64,000 nucleotides of DNA from Meiothermus sp. (GTDB lineage: Bacteria > Deinococcota > Deinococci > Deinococcales > Thermaceae): the NCBI RefSeq assembly GCF_026004115.1, contig NZ_BPIM01000001.1, positions 868,001 to 932,000 on the forward strand, read 5' to 3'. The notes beneath the pieces were generated by a model, which was given only the letters and a program-made list of their open reading frames with translations, was not told the DNA's origin and did not search any database. This document shows, one piece after another, positions 7,933-18,735 of the stretch. Positions within the stretch are counted from its first letter, which is position 1; each line of letters starts with the position of its first letter. The position numbers and the translations under genes were made by a program.

Positions 7933-8840
7933 CGGATAAAGTTCTTGGAGCGCAGGTAGGCCCGCGCCACCTCGGCGGGGTTTTTACCGTTCACCGCCAC
8001 TTCCGCGTTGAGCTGGGAAAGCGCGGCTTCGCCCAGGCTGGCAAAGACCGGGTTAACTAGGGCGGCGAGTTCGGGAAAGCGGTCGAAAACGGCCTTGCGC
8101 ACCGTGATGGCTGGCTGGTACACCGCCACCGCTCCCCTGGGGTCGGTCAGGGCCACCAGGCCCAGGGCCGCAATGCCGCCATCGGTGCCATAGGCCATGG
8201 CCGCATTCACCCCGCCCGTACCCCGGGCTGCCGCCTGCTGGGTCTGGGTGGTGTTGCCGCCGGGCAAGATTACCAGTTGCTCGGGCTTCATCTTGAAGCC
8301 GTAGACCTTCTCGAAGGCCTTGAGGGCATCGTCGCGGTCCACAAACTCCTGGCTGGCCGCCAGCCGCACCTGCGCCCCACCGTTCACCCAGCGGGCAAAG
8401 TCGGCCATGGTGCGGAGGTTATTTTGCTGGGCCAAAGCCTGCGGCACCGCAATGGCCCAGGTGTTGTTGGCCGGGGCCGGATTCAGCCAGACGATGTTGT
8501 TTTTGGCGTCGAGTTCTTTGGCCTTGGCAAAGCCTTTGGCCGCATCGCGGGTTACGGCCTGGGCGCTGGGATCATCCTTGAAAAACACCCCCAGGGCCGT
8601 ACCGGTGTACTCGGGGTAGAGGTCTATCTCGCCGGAAAGCAGGGCCTTGCGCACCACATCGGTGGTGCCGGTGCTGCAACGGTCGTTCACCCGGAAGCCG
8701 TTGGCCTCGAGTAAAATCTTGACCATCTGACACAGCACTGCACCCTCGGTATCAATCTTGGAGCCCACCGTAACAGGGCCTTTCTGTGCCAGGGCCAGGC
8801 CCAGAAGCAGCGAAAGCAGGAAAGCCAATACATTCTTCAT
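7929..8840 (-). CDS. Osmoprotectant (glycine betaine-type) ABC transporter substrate-binding protein
   Basis: ATG 8840 is preferred over an earlier frame start because it has GGAGAGAGGT directly upstream and begins a classic Sec signal peptide (MKNVLAFLLSLLLGLALA, cleavage about residue 18). The mature protein is a periplasmic binding protein of the OpuAC/QAT family, with VGSKIDTEGAVLCQM at the N terminus and the hinge-region LYPEYTGTALG. It should deliver a quaternary-ammonium osmolyte to the permeases encoded immediately downstream, where the stop and start codons overlap. Substrate identity (betaine, choline, proline betaine) cannot be read from sequence alone. Confidence 0.92.
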   Translation of the reverse strand: MKNVLAFLLSLLLGLALAQKGPVTVGSKIDTEGAVLCQMVKILLEANGFRVNDRCSTGTTDVVRKALLSGEIDLYPEYTGTALGVFFKDDPSAQAVTRDAAKGFAKAKELDAKNNIVWLNPAPANNTWAIAVPQALAQQNNLRTMADFARWVNGGAQVRLAASQEFVDRDDALKAFEKVYGFKMKPEQLVILPGGNTTQTQQAAARGTGGVNAAMAYGTDGGIAALGLVALTDPRGAVAVYQPAITVRKAVFDRFPELAALVNPVFASLGEAALSQLNAEVAVNGKNPAEVARAYLRSKNFIR

Positions 8841-8994
8841 ACCTCTCTCCTTTCCACAACGCCCTACGTTGCAACCATAACACACCCTGCAAGGCATTGT
8901 GTTCGCTGGCTTACCTAGCCCATGCTCAGCAGAACCGGTTCAAATGGGCAGCAAACGCACGGTAGCCAGGCGGCCCTTGCAGTAAAAACTAAGC

Positions 8995-10008
8995 ATGTCA
9001 GGGTTGCCTGCCATGCGGGCCATGGTGCTGGAAACGGTGCATCAACCGTTGCGGCAGCAGCAACTAGCGGTACCCCAACCCCTGGGCCGCCAGATCCTGC
9101 TCCGGGTGCGGGCCTGTGGGGTCTGCCGCACCGATTTGCACATCTACGAGGGCGACCTGAAGGAACCCAAGTTACCGTTGGTACTGGGCCACGAGGTGGT
9201 GGGCGAGGTGGTAGCGCTGGGGCCACAGGCACAGCGCTTCCGAGTAGGCCAGCGGGTGGGGGTGCCCTGGCTGGGCTCTACCTGCGGCACGTGCCGCTAC
9301 TGCCGGCGGGGCCAGGAAAACCTGTGCGAACAGGCCCGCTTCACCGGCTACACCCTGGACGGGGGTTACGCCGAATACACCCTGGCCCACGAGGACTACT
9401 GCTTCGCGCTGCCCGAGGGATATGGCGACCTCGAGGCTGCCCCCTTGCTTTGTGCGGGTCTGATTGGCTACCGGGCCTACCGGCTGGCCGGCGAGGGGGT
9501 CGAACGGCTCGGCCTTTATGGCTTTGGCGCGTCAGCCCACCTGCTTGCCCAAGTTGCTGTCTTCCAGGGAAAAGAGGTGTATGCCTTTACCCGACCCGGC
9601 GACACGGCGGCTCAGCAACTGGCGTTGCGATTGGGGGCGGTCTGGGCGGGAGGCTCCGACCAGCTTCCGCCCAAGCTCCTGGACGCAGCCCTGATTTTCG
9701 CCCCGGTAGGGGCCCTGGTGCCCCAGGCCCTGCGGGCTACCACCCGGGGCGGGGTGGTGGTGTGTGGGGGCATCCACATGAGCGAGATTCCCGCCTTTCC
9801 GTACAGCCTGCTCTGGGAAGAACGCGTGGTGCGCTCGGTGGCTAACCTCACCCGCCAGGATGGCGAGGCGTTCCTGGCTTTAGCCCAGGCCGCCGGGGTG
9901 CGGCCAGAGGTGATGCCTTTTGCCCTGGAGGAAGCCAACCAGGCCCTGATGGCCTTGAAAGAGGGGCGGGTGCACGGTGCGGCGGTGCTCCAGGTTAGCG
10001 CGGGGTGA
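8995..10008 (+). CDS. Zinc-binding alcohol dehydrogenase family protein (MDR superfamily)
   Basis: This is a 337-residue medium-chain dehydrogenase. The catalytic-zinc site is GVCRTDLH with GHEVVGEV; the structural zinc has four cysteines in CGTCRYCRRGQENLC. The nucleotide fold is GLYGFGASAH, which departs from the usual GxGxxG, and resembles the subfamily of zinc alcohol dehydrogenases with a GFGASAH loop. It probably oxidises an alcohol or reduces an aldehyde with NAD(P); the substrate is unknown. ATG 8995 is the first start and ATG 9013 is an alternative. It is divergent from the binding-protein gene, and its last 14 bases overlap the end of the convergent exchanger gene. Confidence 0.9.
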   Translation: MSGLPAMRAMVLETVHQPLRQQQLAVPQPLGRQILLRVRACGVCRTDLHIYEGDLKEPKLPLVLGHEVVGEVVALGPQAQRFRVGQRVGVPWLGSTCGTCRYCRRGQENLCEQARFTGYTLDGGYAEYTLAHEDYCFALPEGYGDLEAAPLLCAGLIGYRAYRLAGEGVERLGLYGFGASAHLLAQVAVFQGKEVYAFTRPGDTAAQQLALRLGAVWAGGSDQLPPKLLDAALIFAPVGALVPQALRATTRGGVVVCGGIHMSEIPAFPYSLLWEERVVRSVANLTRQDGEAFLALAQAAGVRPEVMPFALEEANQALMALKEGRVHGAAVLQVSAG

Positions 10009-11062
10009 AGAAGAAGGCAAAGCCCAGCAGGGCATAAACCCCCAGCAACAGCACCCCTTCCAGCCAGTGGCTTTCCCCATCGCGCACGACTGCGTTGGTC
10101 GCCAGAATCGAGGCCGCCAGGGCGGCAAGTTCCAGGGGGTTCTGAAACACCAGATCCATCGGGCGGCCCGCAAAATAGCCCACGATCACCAGAATGGGCG
10201 CGACCAGCAGGGCAATCTGCAAAGAAGAACCCACGGCAATCTGTACGGCCAGGTCCATCTTGTTTTTCATGGCGAATACCACCGCCGCGAAATGCTCGGC
10301 GGCATTGCCCACCAGCGGAATCAGGATGATGCCCACAAAAAACTCCGAGAGGCCCAGCACCTTGGTGGCCTCTTCCAGGCTGCCCACCAGAAACTCGGCC
10401 ATTACCGCCACCCCCACCGTGGCGGCGGCCAGCACCCCCACCGCGGTGGCCACACTCCAGCTGGCCTCGTGGTGCCCCTCATCGGAAAGGCCCGAGACCA
10501 GGTCTTTGTGGGTGCGCAGGGAAAAATAGATGTTGGACAGGTAAATCAGAATCAGCACCCCTGCCGTGGCCAGGCTGAACATCTGGTCGGGCAGGGCGGG
10601 ATTTGGCACCTTGAAAAAGTTGCGCTCGGCGATGTCGAAAAAGGCCGGCAGCATGAAGGCAATCAGGGTGAGGGTCAGGAGTGAGGCCATCAGGCCCGCG
10701 GCCTGGGCATTGAAGCGCTGGGTGCTGTAGCGCAGGCCACCCATGAATATGGAAAGCCCCAGCACCAGAAGCAGGTTGGACAGAATGGAGCCGGTGATGC
10801 TGGCCTTCACCACCTCGATCTTGCCAGCCAGCAGGGCCACCAGCGCAATGATGAGCTCGGCGGCATTCCCAAAGGTGGCGTTGAGCAAGCCCCCTACGGT
10901 GCTACCTGCGCGGGCCGCCAGTTCCTCGGTTGCGCGGCCCATGAAACCCGCCAGCGGCAGCAGGGCCAGGGCCGAAACCAGGAATATCCACACCGCCGGG
11001 GCATGTAGCACTTCCAGCGCAATCGCCAAGGGCACAAAACCCAGCAAAATATAGTTCCACAT
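9995..11062 (-). CDS. Calcium/proton exchanger (CaCA superfamily, CAX type)
   Basis: This is a 355-residue membrane protein with about 11 helices and the two inverted alpha-repeat signatures of cation/H+ exchangers: GNAAELIIALVALLAG (about 65-80) and GNAAEHFAAVVFA (about 248-260). The paired GNAAE motifs line the ion path and are diagnostic for the CAX branch. It should extrude Ca2+ in exchange for protons across the inner membrane. A GNAT gene ends 4 bases upstream of its start, suggesting co-transcription. The 3' end overlaps the convergent dehydrogenase by 14 bases. Confidence 0.93.
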   Translation of the reverse strand: MWNYILLGFVPLAIALEVLHAPAVWIFLVSALALLPLAGFMGRATEELAARAGSTVGGLLNATFGNAAELIIALVALLAGKIEVVKASITGSILSNLLLVLGLSIFMGGLRYSTQRFNAQAAGLMASLLTLTLIAFMLPAFFDIAERNFFKVPNPALPDQMFSLATAGVLILIYLSNIYFSLRTHKDLVSGLSDEGHHEASWSVATAVGVLAAATVGVAVMAEFLVGSLEEATKVLGLSEFFVGIILIPLVGNAAEHFAAVVFAMKNKMDLAVQIAVGSSLQIALLVAPILVIVGYFAGRPMDLVFQNPLELAALAASILATNAVVRDGESHWLEGVLLLGVYALLGFAFFFTPR

Positions 11063-11065
11063 GGT

Positions 11066-11479
11066 CTATCCCCCCAGCCACTTCTCCATAAAAATAAGCT
11101 CATCGCGGCGGTAACCCAGCCGCTCGAAAAAATCCTGTGCCCCACTGTAGGAAGGCTCCACCAGCAGGTTCAGCTTCTGGCAACCCTTGGCCCGAAGGCG
11201 GGCCTCGAGCTCCTCCATCATCCGCTTGCCCCAGCCCTGCCCCTGCCCAAAGGGGTGGATGGCCATGTGGTACAGCCAGCCCCGGCGTCCGTCGTAGCCT
11301 GCGAGCAAGGCCCCCAGAATCTGGCCGTCTTCCTCCACCACCAAAAACAGGTCGGGGTCGCGCTCGAGCTTCTTCTGCAAGCCCTCAAAGCTATCCGAGG
11401 GGTTGAGCTCCAGGCCCGCGTCTTGCCAGAGGGCCATCACGCTGGAGTAGTCGGCCATGCGAAACTCACGGATGGGCAT
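11066..11479 (-). CDS. GNAT family N-acetyltransferase
   Basis: The 137-residue single GNAT domain has the acetyl-CoA pyrophosphate loop in HPFGQGQGWGKRMMEELE (motif A, Q/RxxGxG/A) and the C-terminal AQDFFERLGYRRDE (motif B). It transfers an acetyl group from acetyl-CoA to an amine; the substrate is unknown. There is no ribosome site upstream. Instead a -10-like TAGGCT (11494-11489) lies 9 bases before the ATG, consistent with a leaderless mRNA. The downstream exchanger gene starts 3 bases after the stop. Confidence 0.88.
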   Translation of the reverse strand: MPIREFRMADYSSVMALWQDAGLELNPSDSFEGLQKKLERDPDLFLVVEEDGQILGALLAGYDGRRGWLYHMAIHPFGQGQGWGKRMMEELEARLRAKGCQKLNLLVEPSYSGAQDFFERLGYRRDELIFMEKWLGG

Positions 11480-11488
11480 GATGCCATT

Positions 11489-11494
11489 AGCCTA
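11489..11494 (-). promoter_or_regulatory. -10 element, leaderless GNAT gene
   Basis: TAGGCT lies 9 bases before ATG 11479. No ribosome site is present, and no clear -35 is visible. Confidence 0.4.
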
Positions 11495-11547
11495 GCGCAT
11501 AGCCCTGTCTAAACGAAAGGGTAACCAGGATTTCCGGTAAGTTCTTA

Positions 11548-11672
11548 TACCAGATTCGGTTAGTTCGTCACCATTCGGTGACGAACTAACCCGACCGAAG
11601 GGAGTGCTCTAGGATTCAAAAAGACAGCCTCTGGTGTTTTTGGTTTTGTAAACTGTCTTTTTGAATCCGATA
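11548..11672 (+). mobile_element. Two-hairpin MITE-like repeat, copy A (125 bp, no internal units)
   Basis: The ends are TACCAGATTC and the complement of TACCGATTC-like GAATCCGATA, flanked by TTA at 11545-11547 and 11673-11675. The left hairpin is a perfect 15-bp stem (11558-11572 with 11577-11591, loop ATTC). The right hairpin pairs GGATTCAAAAAGACAG with CTGTCTTTTTGAATCC. It contains no ORF. The right TTA duplication is exactly the TAA stop codon of the next leftward gene (11673-11675). Confidence 0.85.
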
Positions 11673-12077
11673 TTACGGCTTTTGGGGGAAAAACGCCTGG
11701 GCCATCTGGGCCATAGGGGCTAGCTCATGGTGCTGCTCGGCCATCACTCGGACAGCGGTACTCAGACTTTGGCCCTTGGCTTCGGCCTCGTGGGCCCGCT
11801 GGCTCCACTGCTGCCACTGCTGCTCGGCCTGGCGGGCGCGCAGCTCGGCGCTCTCGGCCCGCTGGCGGTGCACCTCCCGCCCAAAAAAATACCCCGCCGC
11901 CGCAAAAGCAATGGCCTCCACCCCGGCAAAAAGGTAGAGGGCACGGTTCCAGGTGGTCTCGCTCGAGTCCAGCAGGCTCAACATGTACACCACCAAAACC
12001 GCAAACCCCACCAACACCGCCGCCCCTATCCAGAGGGTGGCCCGCTCCCTAACCTGGGTCGGTTTGTCTTCGGTCAT
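11673..12077 (-). CDS. Membrane protein with two TM helices and a coiled-coil tail, unknown function
   Basis: ATG 12077 is chosen because GGAGG lies 5 bases upstream; an in-frame ATG at 12098 has no such site. The 134-residue protein has two membrane segments (about 17-37 and 46-66). An alanine-, glutamate- and glutamine-rich stretch of about 45 residues (REVHRQRAESAELRARQAEQ onward) should form a coiled coil in the cytoplasm. I do not recognise a family. Its stop codon TAA coincides with the right target duplication of repeat copy A, so the repeat inserted precisely at the gene end without changing the protein length. Confidence 0.72.
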   Translation of the reverse strand: MTEDKPTQVRERATLWIGAAVLVGFAVLVVYMLSLLDSSETTWNRALYLFAGVEAIAFAAAGYFFGREVHRQRAESAELRARQAEQQWQQWSQRAHEAEAKGQSLSTAVRVMAEQHHELAPMAQMAQAFFPQKP

Positions 12078-12402
12078 AAATCCTCCCATTTGCTCCAAAA
12101 TCGCCGCGCTAACCGCCTACCGTGCAGTGGATGCAGGAACTATGCGTTGGGGGCATTGCGCCAAATGCTAAGGGGTCTGGTAACCAGGAACTCGGCATGC
12201 ACCACTGTCTCTTCAAATGAGCCGCACATCGCATTTTTGGGCAATCAACGTGCTTCAAAACGTACCACAAAACAAGTTACCGCTGCACTAAGTAAGCTGG
12301 CCTGAGGTTCAAGTACCTACAACCAAAAGATTCCGAAAGGGCCTGCAACAATAGGTACTCTGCTGTTGGGCTATGATCTATCAGCTATGTGGCATCAACG
12401 CT
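12078..12402. other. Intergenic region, no gene seen
   Basis: These 325 bases lie between two leftward genes. Reading frames here are short and without a ribosome site or recognisable protein. No hairpin followed by a T-run, tRNA or repeat copy was found. It presumably holds the promoter of the coiled-coil gene, but I cannot pick out a convincing one. Confidence 0.5.
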
Positions 12403-13647
12403 CTAGGGTTTGAACACCACTTTGATGCCCCGCCGGGTTGCTGCGGCCTTGATGGCCTCGGGCCAGGCTTCCAGGCCGAACCGGTGGGTCACCATGGCCT
12501 CGATGCCGTTTAGCTCGGGCAGCAGCTTGACGGTCTGGGCAAAGTCGTCCCAGCTATAGGCATAGCTGCCCAGAAGCCCGATCTCGCGGAACCAGTAGGG
12601 CGAAAAATCGTGGAGGGCCGTGGCCGGGGCGCCCAGCAGCAAGACCCGCCCCCCTTCGCGCACCGCCCAACTGGCCTGCTGCAAACCTCCGGGAGAACCG
12701 GAAGCCTCCACCACCCCCTCGAAGCCACCCCGCCAGGAGATCGCCCCCAGGATGCCCCGGTAGCGCCGGGCTCCCACGGCTTGCTGGGCGGCTTGGGTGG
12801 AGGGGAATATCTGGTTGGCGCCCAACAGTTGGGCCAGTTCGGCCTGGCGGGGGTGGCGGGCTACGGCATACAGAGGCCCCTCAAAGCCCAGCACCCGCAG
12901 CATTTTGACGGTCAAGAGCCCAATGGTTCCCGCCCCGATGACCAGCATCTGCTCAGGCCAGTTCATGCTGTCGGCAGATGGGTACGAACCTTCCGGGCTT
13001 GGCCGGAGATCCGTCGGTGGCCTGCCCTTCCCCCAGGCTTGCCGCAGCCCATGCAAGACCACTGCCGCCGGTTCGGTCAGCACGGCACGTTCGTCGGGCA
13101 CCTGCTCGTTTATGGGAAAAATGCGCTCGCGGTGGGCCACCATGCGCTGGGCCCAGCCACCGCCCAGGCTATTGCAAAAACCAATCATGCCGGGCCCCAG
13201 GTTGCCTTCGGCCACGTTAAAGCACAGGTGATCGTCGCCCCTGGCGCAGGCCGGGCAGTCCGGTAGGCCGCGCTCGAGGCAGGCCAGTACTGGATTGACC
13301 ACCACCCGTACCCCCCCCAGTTCAGCCAGAATTTCGTGCCCCAGCACCGCCGGAAAGGAGAACATCCCCGAGAGGGTGGGGGCTTGTTTGCCATAGAGCA
13401 GGGCCAGGTCACTCCCGCAGATGCCCGCAAGCCGCACCTTCAAACGCTCGAAGCCCGGAGGACGTTCGGGCTCGGGCAGGGTGGTTAGTTGAAGGGACAA
13501 CGCCCTGGTGGGATAGCGCTTGCCCAGCAACTTAGCAGCCACGTAACGCGGTATGGAAGGGGTAAAAAGCAAACCGCGCATGAGTACCTGGGCACCTGCA
13601 CTCTGGCGGGTCAGGCTTTGGGCGGGGGCCGTTAACGTGGTTTGCAT
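12403..13647 (-). CDS. Zinc-binding dehydrogenase (MDR superfamily)
   Basis: This 414-residue MDR protein is longer than usual. The catalytic-zinc loop is GICGSDLAL with LGHEIL. Structural-zinc cysteines fall in CLERGLPDCPACARGDDHLC. The cofactor fold is VIGAGTIGLLTVK (GxGxxG). An insert (about 205-225, rich in Pro and Ser) precedes the cofactor domain, and about 40 extra residues lie at the N terminus. It is probably an NAD(P)-dependent dehydrogenase of a polyol or secondary alcohol; the substrate is unknown. An AGGGGG sequence 3 bases before the ATG can serve as ribosome site. The next leftward-transcribed unit upstream is metY-metF, whose end is 39 bases away. Confidence 0.88.
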   Translation of the reverse strand: MQTTLTAPAQSLTRQSAGAQVLMRGLLFTPSIPRYVAAKLLGKRYPTRALSLQLTTLPEPERPPGFERLKVRLAGICGSDLALLYGKQAPTLSGMFSFPAVLGHEILAELGGVRVVVNPVLACLERGLPDCPACARGDDHLCFNVAEGNLGPGMIGFCNSLGGGWAQRMVAHRERIFPINEQVPDERAVLTEPAAVVLHGLRQAWGKGRPPTDLRPSPEGSYPSADSMNWPEQMLVIGAGTIGLLTVKMLRVLGFEGPLYAVARHPRQAELAQLLGANQIFPSTQAAQQAVGARRYRGILGAISWRGGFEGVVEASGSPGGLQQASWAVREGGRVLLLGAPATALHDFSPYWFREIGLLGSYAYSWDDFAQTVKLLPELNGIEAMVTHRFGLEAWPEAIKAAATRRGIKVVFKP

Positions 13648-13686
13648 TTCCCCCTATTCTGCCCCTAAATGTGGCCTGGGAAAAGA

Positions 13687-16020
<2,334 letters not shown>

Positions 16021-16039
16021 CTTACCCTGGCCGGGTAAG
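16021..16039 (-). other. Small hairpin at the 5' end of the metY leader
   Basis: A 7-bp stem CTTACCC/GGGTAAG with a TGGCC loop stands between the predicted transcription start (about 16043) and the S-box. It may protect or insulate the 5' end of the leader. Confidence 0.45.
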
Positions 16040-16049
16040 GTTCTATGCA

Positions 16050-16078
16050 ATGGTATGGGCTGGGAGAATCAGCGTCAA
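16050..16078 (-). promoter_or_regulatory. Promoter of the metY-metF operon
   Basis: TTGACG (16078-16073), exactly 17 bases, then TACCAT (16055-16050). A start near 16043 would place the whole SAM-I aptamer in the leader. Confidence 0.65.
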
Positions 16079-16166
16079 GCGACCTCGAGGCTCATGTTTC
16101 TGCCTCCGGTACACAGCAAGTCCTGCCCCCACACTTCACTTTTTTGCCCAGGGGGTTCTTGAAGCC

Positions 16167-17144
16167 CTAGATATAGCCCACCCGCCGGAGTTCTTCTTCC
16201 ACGGCTGCCAGCACCTTCGGGTAGGCTTCGTCCAGGGTCAGCCCCCGCAAGGTAGCCCCCGCCGCAGGCACATGGCCGCCCCCACCCAGCTTAACCGCCA
16301 CTGCCTGGGCCGAAACACCACCGCGGCTGCGGATGCTGAGCTTCACGCCCTCTTCCCGCTCGCGCAAAAAAACCGCGATCTGGCTGCCCTCCGCGTAGCG
16401 GATGATACCCACAAAATCGTCGGAGTCCTCTACGCTGACCTCGGAGGGCATATGAGCCGTCACCAGCAGGCCCCCAAAGTGAAACCCCACCGTGGAAAGC
16501 ACCGCCCCCATGGCCTTGAAGTAGCCCACCGGTCGCCACTGCAAGCGGTCGGTAAGTTCGGCCAGTTTCACGCCGTGCCCCACCAGCTCGGCAGCAGTGT
16601 GGAGTACCTCGGGGGTGGTGTTGGCAAAACGAAAGTTGCCGGTATCGGTAATCAAGCCGGTCAGCACCGGTGTGGCCATCTCGGCAGTCCAGCCTACCCC
16701 CAGCGCATCTATCAGGTCTTTGACAATCTGGGCCGTGGCCGCTTTAGAAGGATCCACCACCGAAAGGTAGCCGAAGCGCGGGTTGGTGCCGTGGTGGTCA
16801 ATGTTGATAACAAACCCCTCTACCGGTGCCCCCGCTACCCGGCCCGGTTCGGCGGCATCCAGCACCACCAGGGTGGCCCCTTCCGGTACCTGAGCGATGG
16901 GCTCGCTGTACTCGTCTTCTTTGACCAAGAAGCGCAGAAAACGCGGAGGGTCGGCAATCCAGGTCACTTTTTTGTCCATGGCCTTGAGGGCCCGGGCCAG
17001 CCCCAACGAAGAACCAATGGCATCGCCGTCGGGATCCACATGCGAAACAATAATGATAGGACCCTCGAGCTCCCGCAGCGTGTCGGCCACGGTGCGAACC
17101 TTCTCCCAGTAGCGCGGCTCGGGGCCGTTATGCAGAGCATCCAT
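16167..17144 (-). CDS. DHH/DHHA1 phosphoesterase (NrnA-like oligoribonuclease/pAp phosphatase)
   Basis: The 325-residue protein has all DHH motifs: SHVDPDGDAIGSSL (about 34-47), VVLDAAE, NIDHHGTNPRFG (about 113-124), and ITDTGNFRF. The C-terminal DHHA1 domain ends with KLGGGGHVPAAGA. NrnA-type enzymes degrade 2-5 nt RNAs to mononucleotides and dephosphorylate 3'-phosphoadenosine 5'-phosphate using Mn2+. The size and motif set fit this branch rather than RecJ or polyphosphatase. It lies leftward, divergent from aroA with 136 bases between. It is probably transcribed alone, since the metY promoter lies beyond its end. Confidence 0.9.
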   Translation of the reverse strand: MDALHNGPEPRYWEKVRTVADTLRELEGPIIIVSHVDPDGDAIGSSLGLARALKAMDKKVTWIADPPRFLRFLVKEDEYSEPIAQVPEGATLVVLDAAEPGRVAGAPVEGFVINIDHHGTNPRFGYLSVVDPSKAATAQIVKDLIDALGVGWTAEMATPVLTGLITDTGNFRFANTTPEVLHTAAELVGHGVKLAELTDRLQWRPVGYFKAMGAVLSTVGFHFGGLLVTAHMPSEVSVEDSDDFVGIIRYAEGSQIAVFLREREEGVKLSIRSRGGVSAQAVAVKLGGGGHVPAAGATLRGLTLDEAYPKVLAAVEEELRRVGYI

Positions 17145-17261
17145 AGCTCTTCAACTATACCGGCTGGCTCTATAGCCGGATGAGTTTTCCATGCATTACG
17201 GCGCACGGCAAACAAACCGACTGGATCCAGGCCGTTGCAAGCCCCAAGGGCCCTCACAGGC

Positions 17262-17267
17262 TATAAT
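17262..17267 (+). promoter_or_regulatory. -10 element of aroA
   Basis: TATAAT ends 13 bases before ATG 17281, giving a leader of only about 7 bases; no ribosome site is present. TTGCAA at 17235-17240 is 21 bases upstream, too far for a normal -35. Confidence 0.5.
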
Positions 17268-17280
17268 CCCGGTTGGACTT

Positions 17281-18558
17281 ATGGAACGGCTCATCCCCCC
17301 CACCCCGTCTCTAAAAGGCACCCTTCGCGTTCCAGGCGATAAATCGGTCACCCACCGTGGGCTGATGCTGGGCGCGCTGGCCCAGGGCGAAAGCACCCTC
17401 TACTACCCCCTCAAGGCCGGTGATACCCTCTCGACCGCCCAGGTCATGCGCCAGCTCGGAGCCGAGATTACCGAACGGGGCGAGCATTTTCACATCAAAG
17501 GGGCAGGCCTTCGGCTCCAGGAACCCACCGATGTACTCGACTGCGGCAACGCCGGAACCCTGATGCGGCTGGTGGCCGGGCTGCTCTCGGGGCAGGAAAT
17601 CTTCACGGTGCTCACCGGCGATGCCTCGCTGCGGCGGCGGCCCATGGGCCGGGTCACCACCCCTCTGCGGCAGATGGGAGCTCGGATCGAGGGGCGTGAG
17701 GGCGGCAAGCTGGCGCCTCTGGCCATACGCGGCGGCGGCCTGCGCGGCATTCACTACGAGCTGCCGGTAGCCAGCGCGCAGGTCAAAAGTGCGGTCTTGT
17801 TGGCAGGTTTGTTTGCGGAAGAAGATACCGAGGTAGCCGAGCCCGCCCCCACCCGCGACCACACCGAGCGGGTCTTCCGGCACTATGGCCTGCCCATCGA
17901 ACTCGAGGGCAACCTCATCCGCACCCGCCGGGCCGAGCCATTCGCCGCCAGAGACCTTATTGTTCCGGGCGATTTCAGCAGCGCGGCCTTTTTCATCGTA
18001 GCGGCCCTCATCACCCCCGAATCTGACATAACCCTCGAGGGCGTGGGCCTGAACCCCACCCGCACCGGGCTGCTTACGGTGCTCAAGGAGATGGGCGCCG
18101 ACCTGAGCTGGGAGGTGACCGAGGGGCAAGACGGTGAGCCGGTGGGCGCTATTCGGGCCCGGTCGTCCAGGCTCAAAGGGGTCTCGGTAGACCCCAAGCT
18201 GATCCCGCTGATGGTGGACGAGGTGCCGGTGCTGGCGGCGGCAGCGGCCTGGGCCGAGGGCGAAACCTATATTCCTAACCTGGAGGAGCTCCGGGTCAAG
18301 GAGTCCGACCGTGTAGCGGCCATCGCCCACAACCTGCAAAACCTGGGTGCGCCGGTCGAGATGGGCCCCGACTGGCTCAAGATTCGCGGTGGTAGCGTGC
18401 AAAGCGGTGTGGTGGAACCTTTCCATGACCACCGCATCGCCATGGCCTTTGCGGTCTGCGGCCTGCCCAAAGGTGTAACCGTGCAGGATGCCGAGTGGGC
18501 CAGCATCAGCTTTCCGAGTTTCTGGGAAGCGTTAGAACGACTGACCGGTAGGGTTTAG
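17281..18558 (+). CDS. aroA: 3-phosphoshikimate 1-carboxyvinyltransferase (EPSP synthase)
   Basis: This enzyme joins PEP and shikimate-3-phosphate in the shikimate pathway. The signature motifs are PGDKSVTHRGLMLGALA near the N terminus, GNAGTLMRLVAGLL, RRRPMGRV, SAQVKSAVLLAGLFA, PAPTRDHTERV, PGDFSSAAFF, LRVKESDRVAAIA and FHDHRIAMAFAV. ATG 17281 starts 425 residues with the usual N terminus. An earlier in-frame ATG (17191) would add unrelated sequence and would lie upstream of the -10 box. cmk follows 177 bases downstream on the same strand. Confidence 0.96.
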   Translation: MERLIPPTPSLKGTLRVPGDKSVTHRGLMLGALAQGESTLYYPLKAGDTLSTAQVMRQLGAEITERGEHFHIKGAGLRLQEPTDVLDCGNAGTLMRLVAGLLSGQEIFTVLTGDASLRRRPMGRVTTPLRQMGARIEGREGGKLAPLAIRGGGLRGIHYELPVASAQVKSAVLLAGLFAEEDTEVAEPAPTRDHTERVFRHYGLPIELEGNLIRTRRAEPFAARDLIVPGDFSSAAFFIVAALITPESDITLEGVGLNPTRTGLLTVLKEMGADLSWEVTEGQDGEPVGAIRARSSRLKGVSVDPKLIPLMVDEVPVLAAAAAWAEGETYIPNLEELRVKESDRVAAIAHNLQNLGAPVEMGPDWLKIRGGSVQSGVVEPFHDHRIAMAFAVCGLPKGVTVQDAEWASISFPSFWEALERLTGRV

Positions 18559-18735
18559 TGCAGTCCGGCCCCGGGCGTCTGAGCCAATGTTGAAATGTAC
18601 GAGCAAACTCGAGTAAGGCAATCTCAGACTCGTATGTGCCCTGATCTCTGGCTTTCCGACCTGCGACGTGGAACCCGAGACATGGGGCAACATACAGGCC
18701 TCTTTGCAAAAGTGTTCTGGTACTTCACCTAGCGT

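Noticed and set aside
17235-17267. TTGCAA and TATAAT as a full -35/-10 pair for aroA
   Set aside because: Their spacing is 21 bases, too long; only the -10 is kept.
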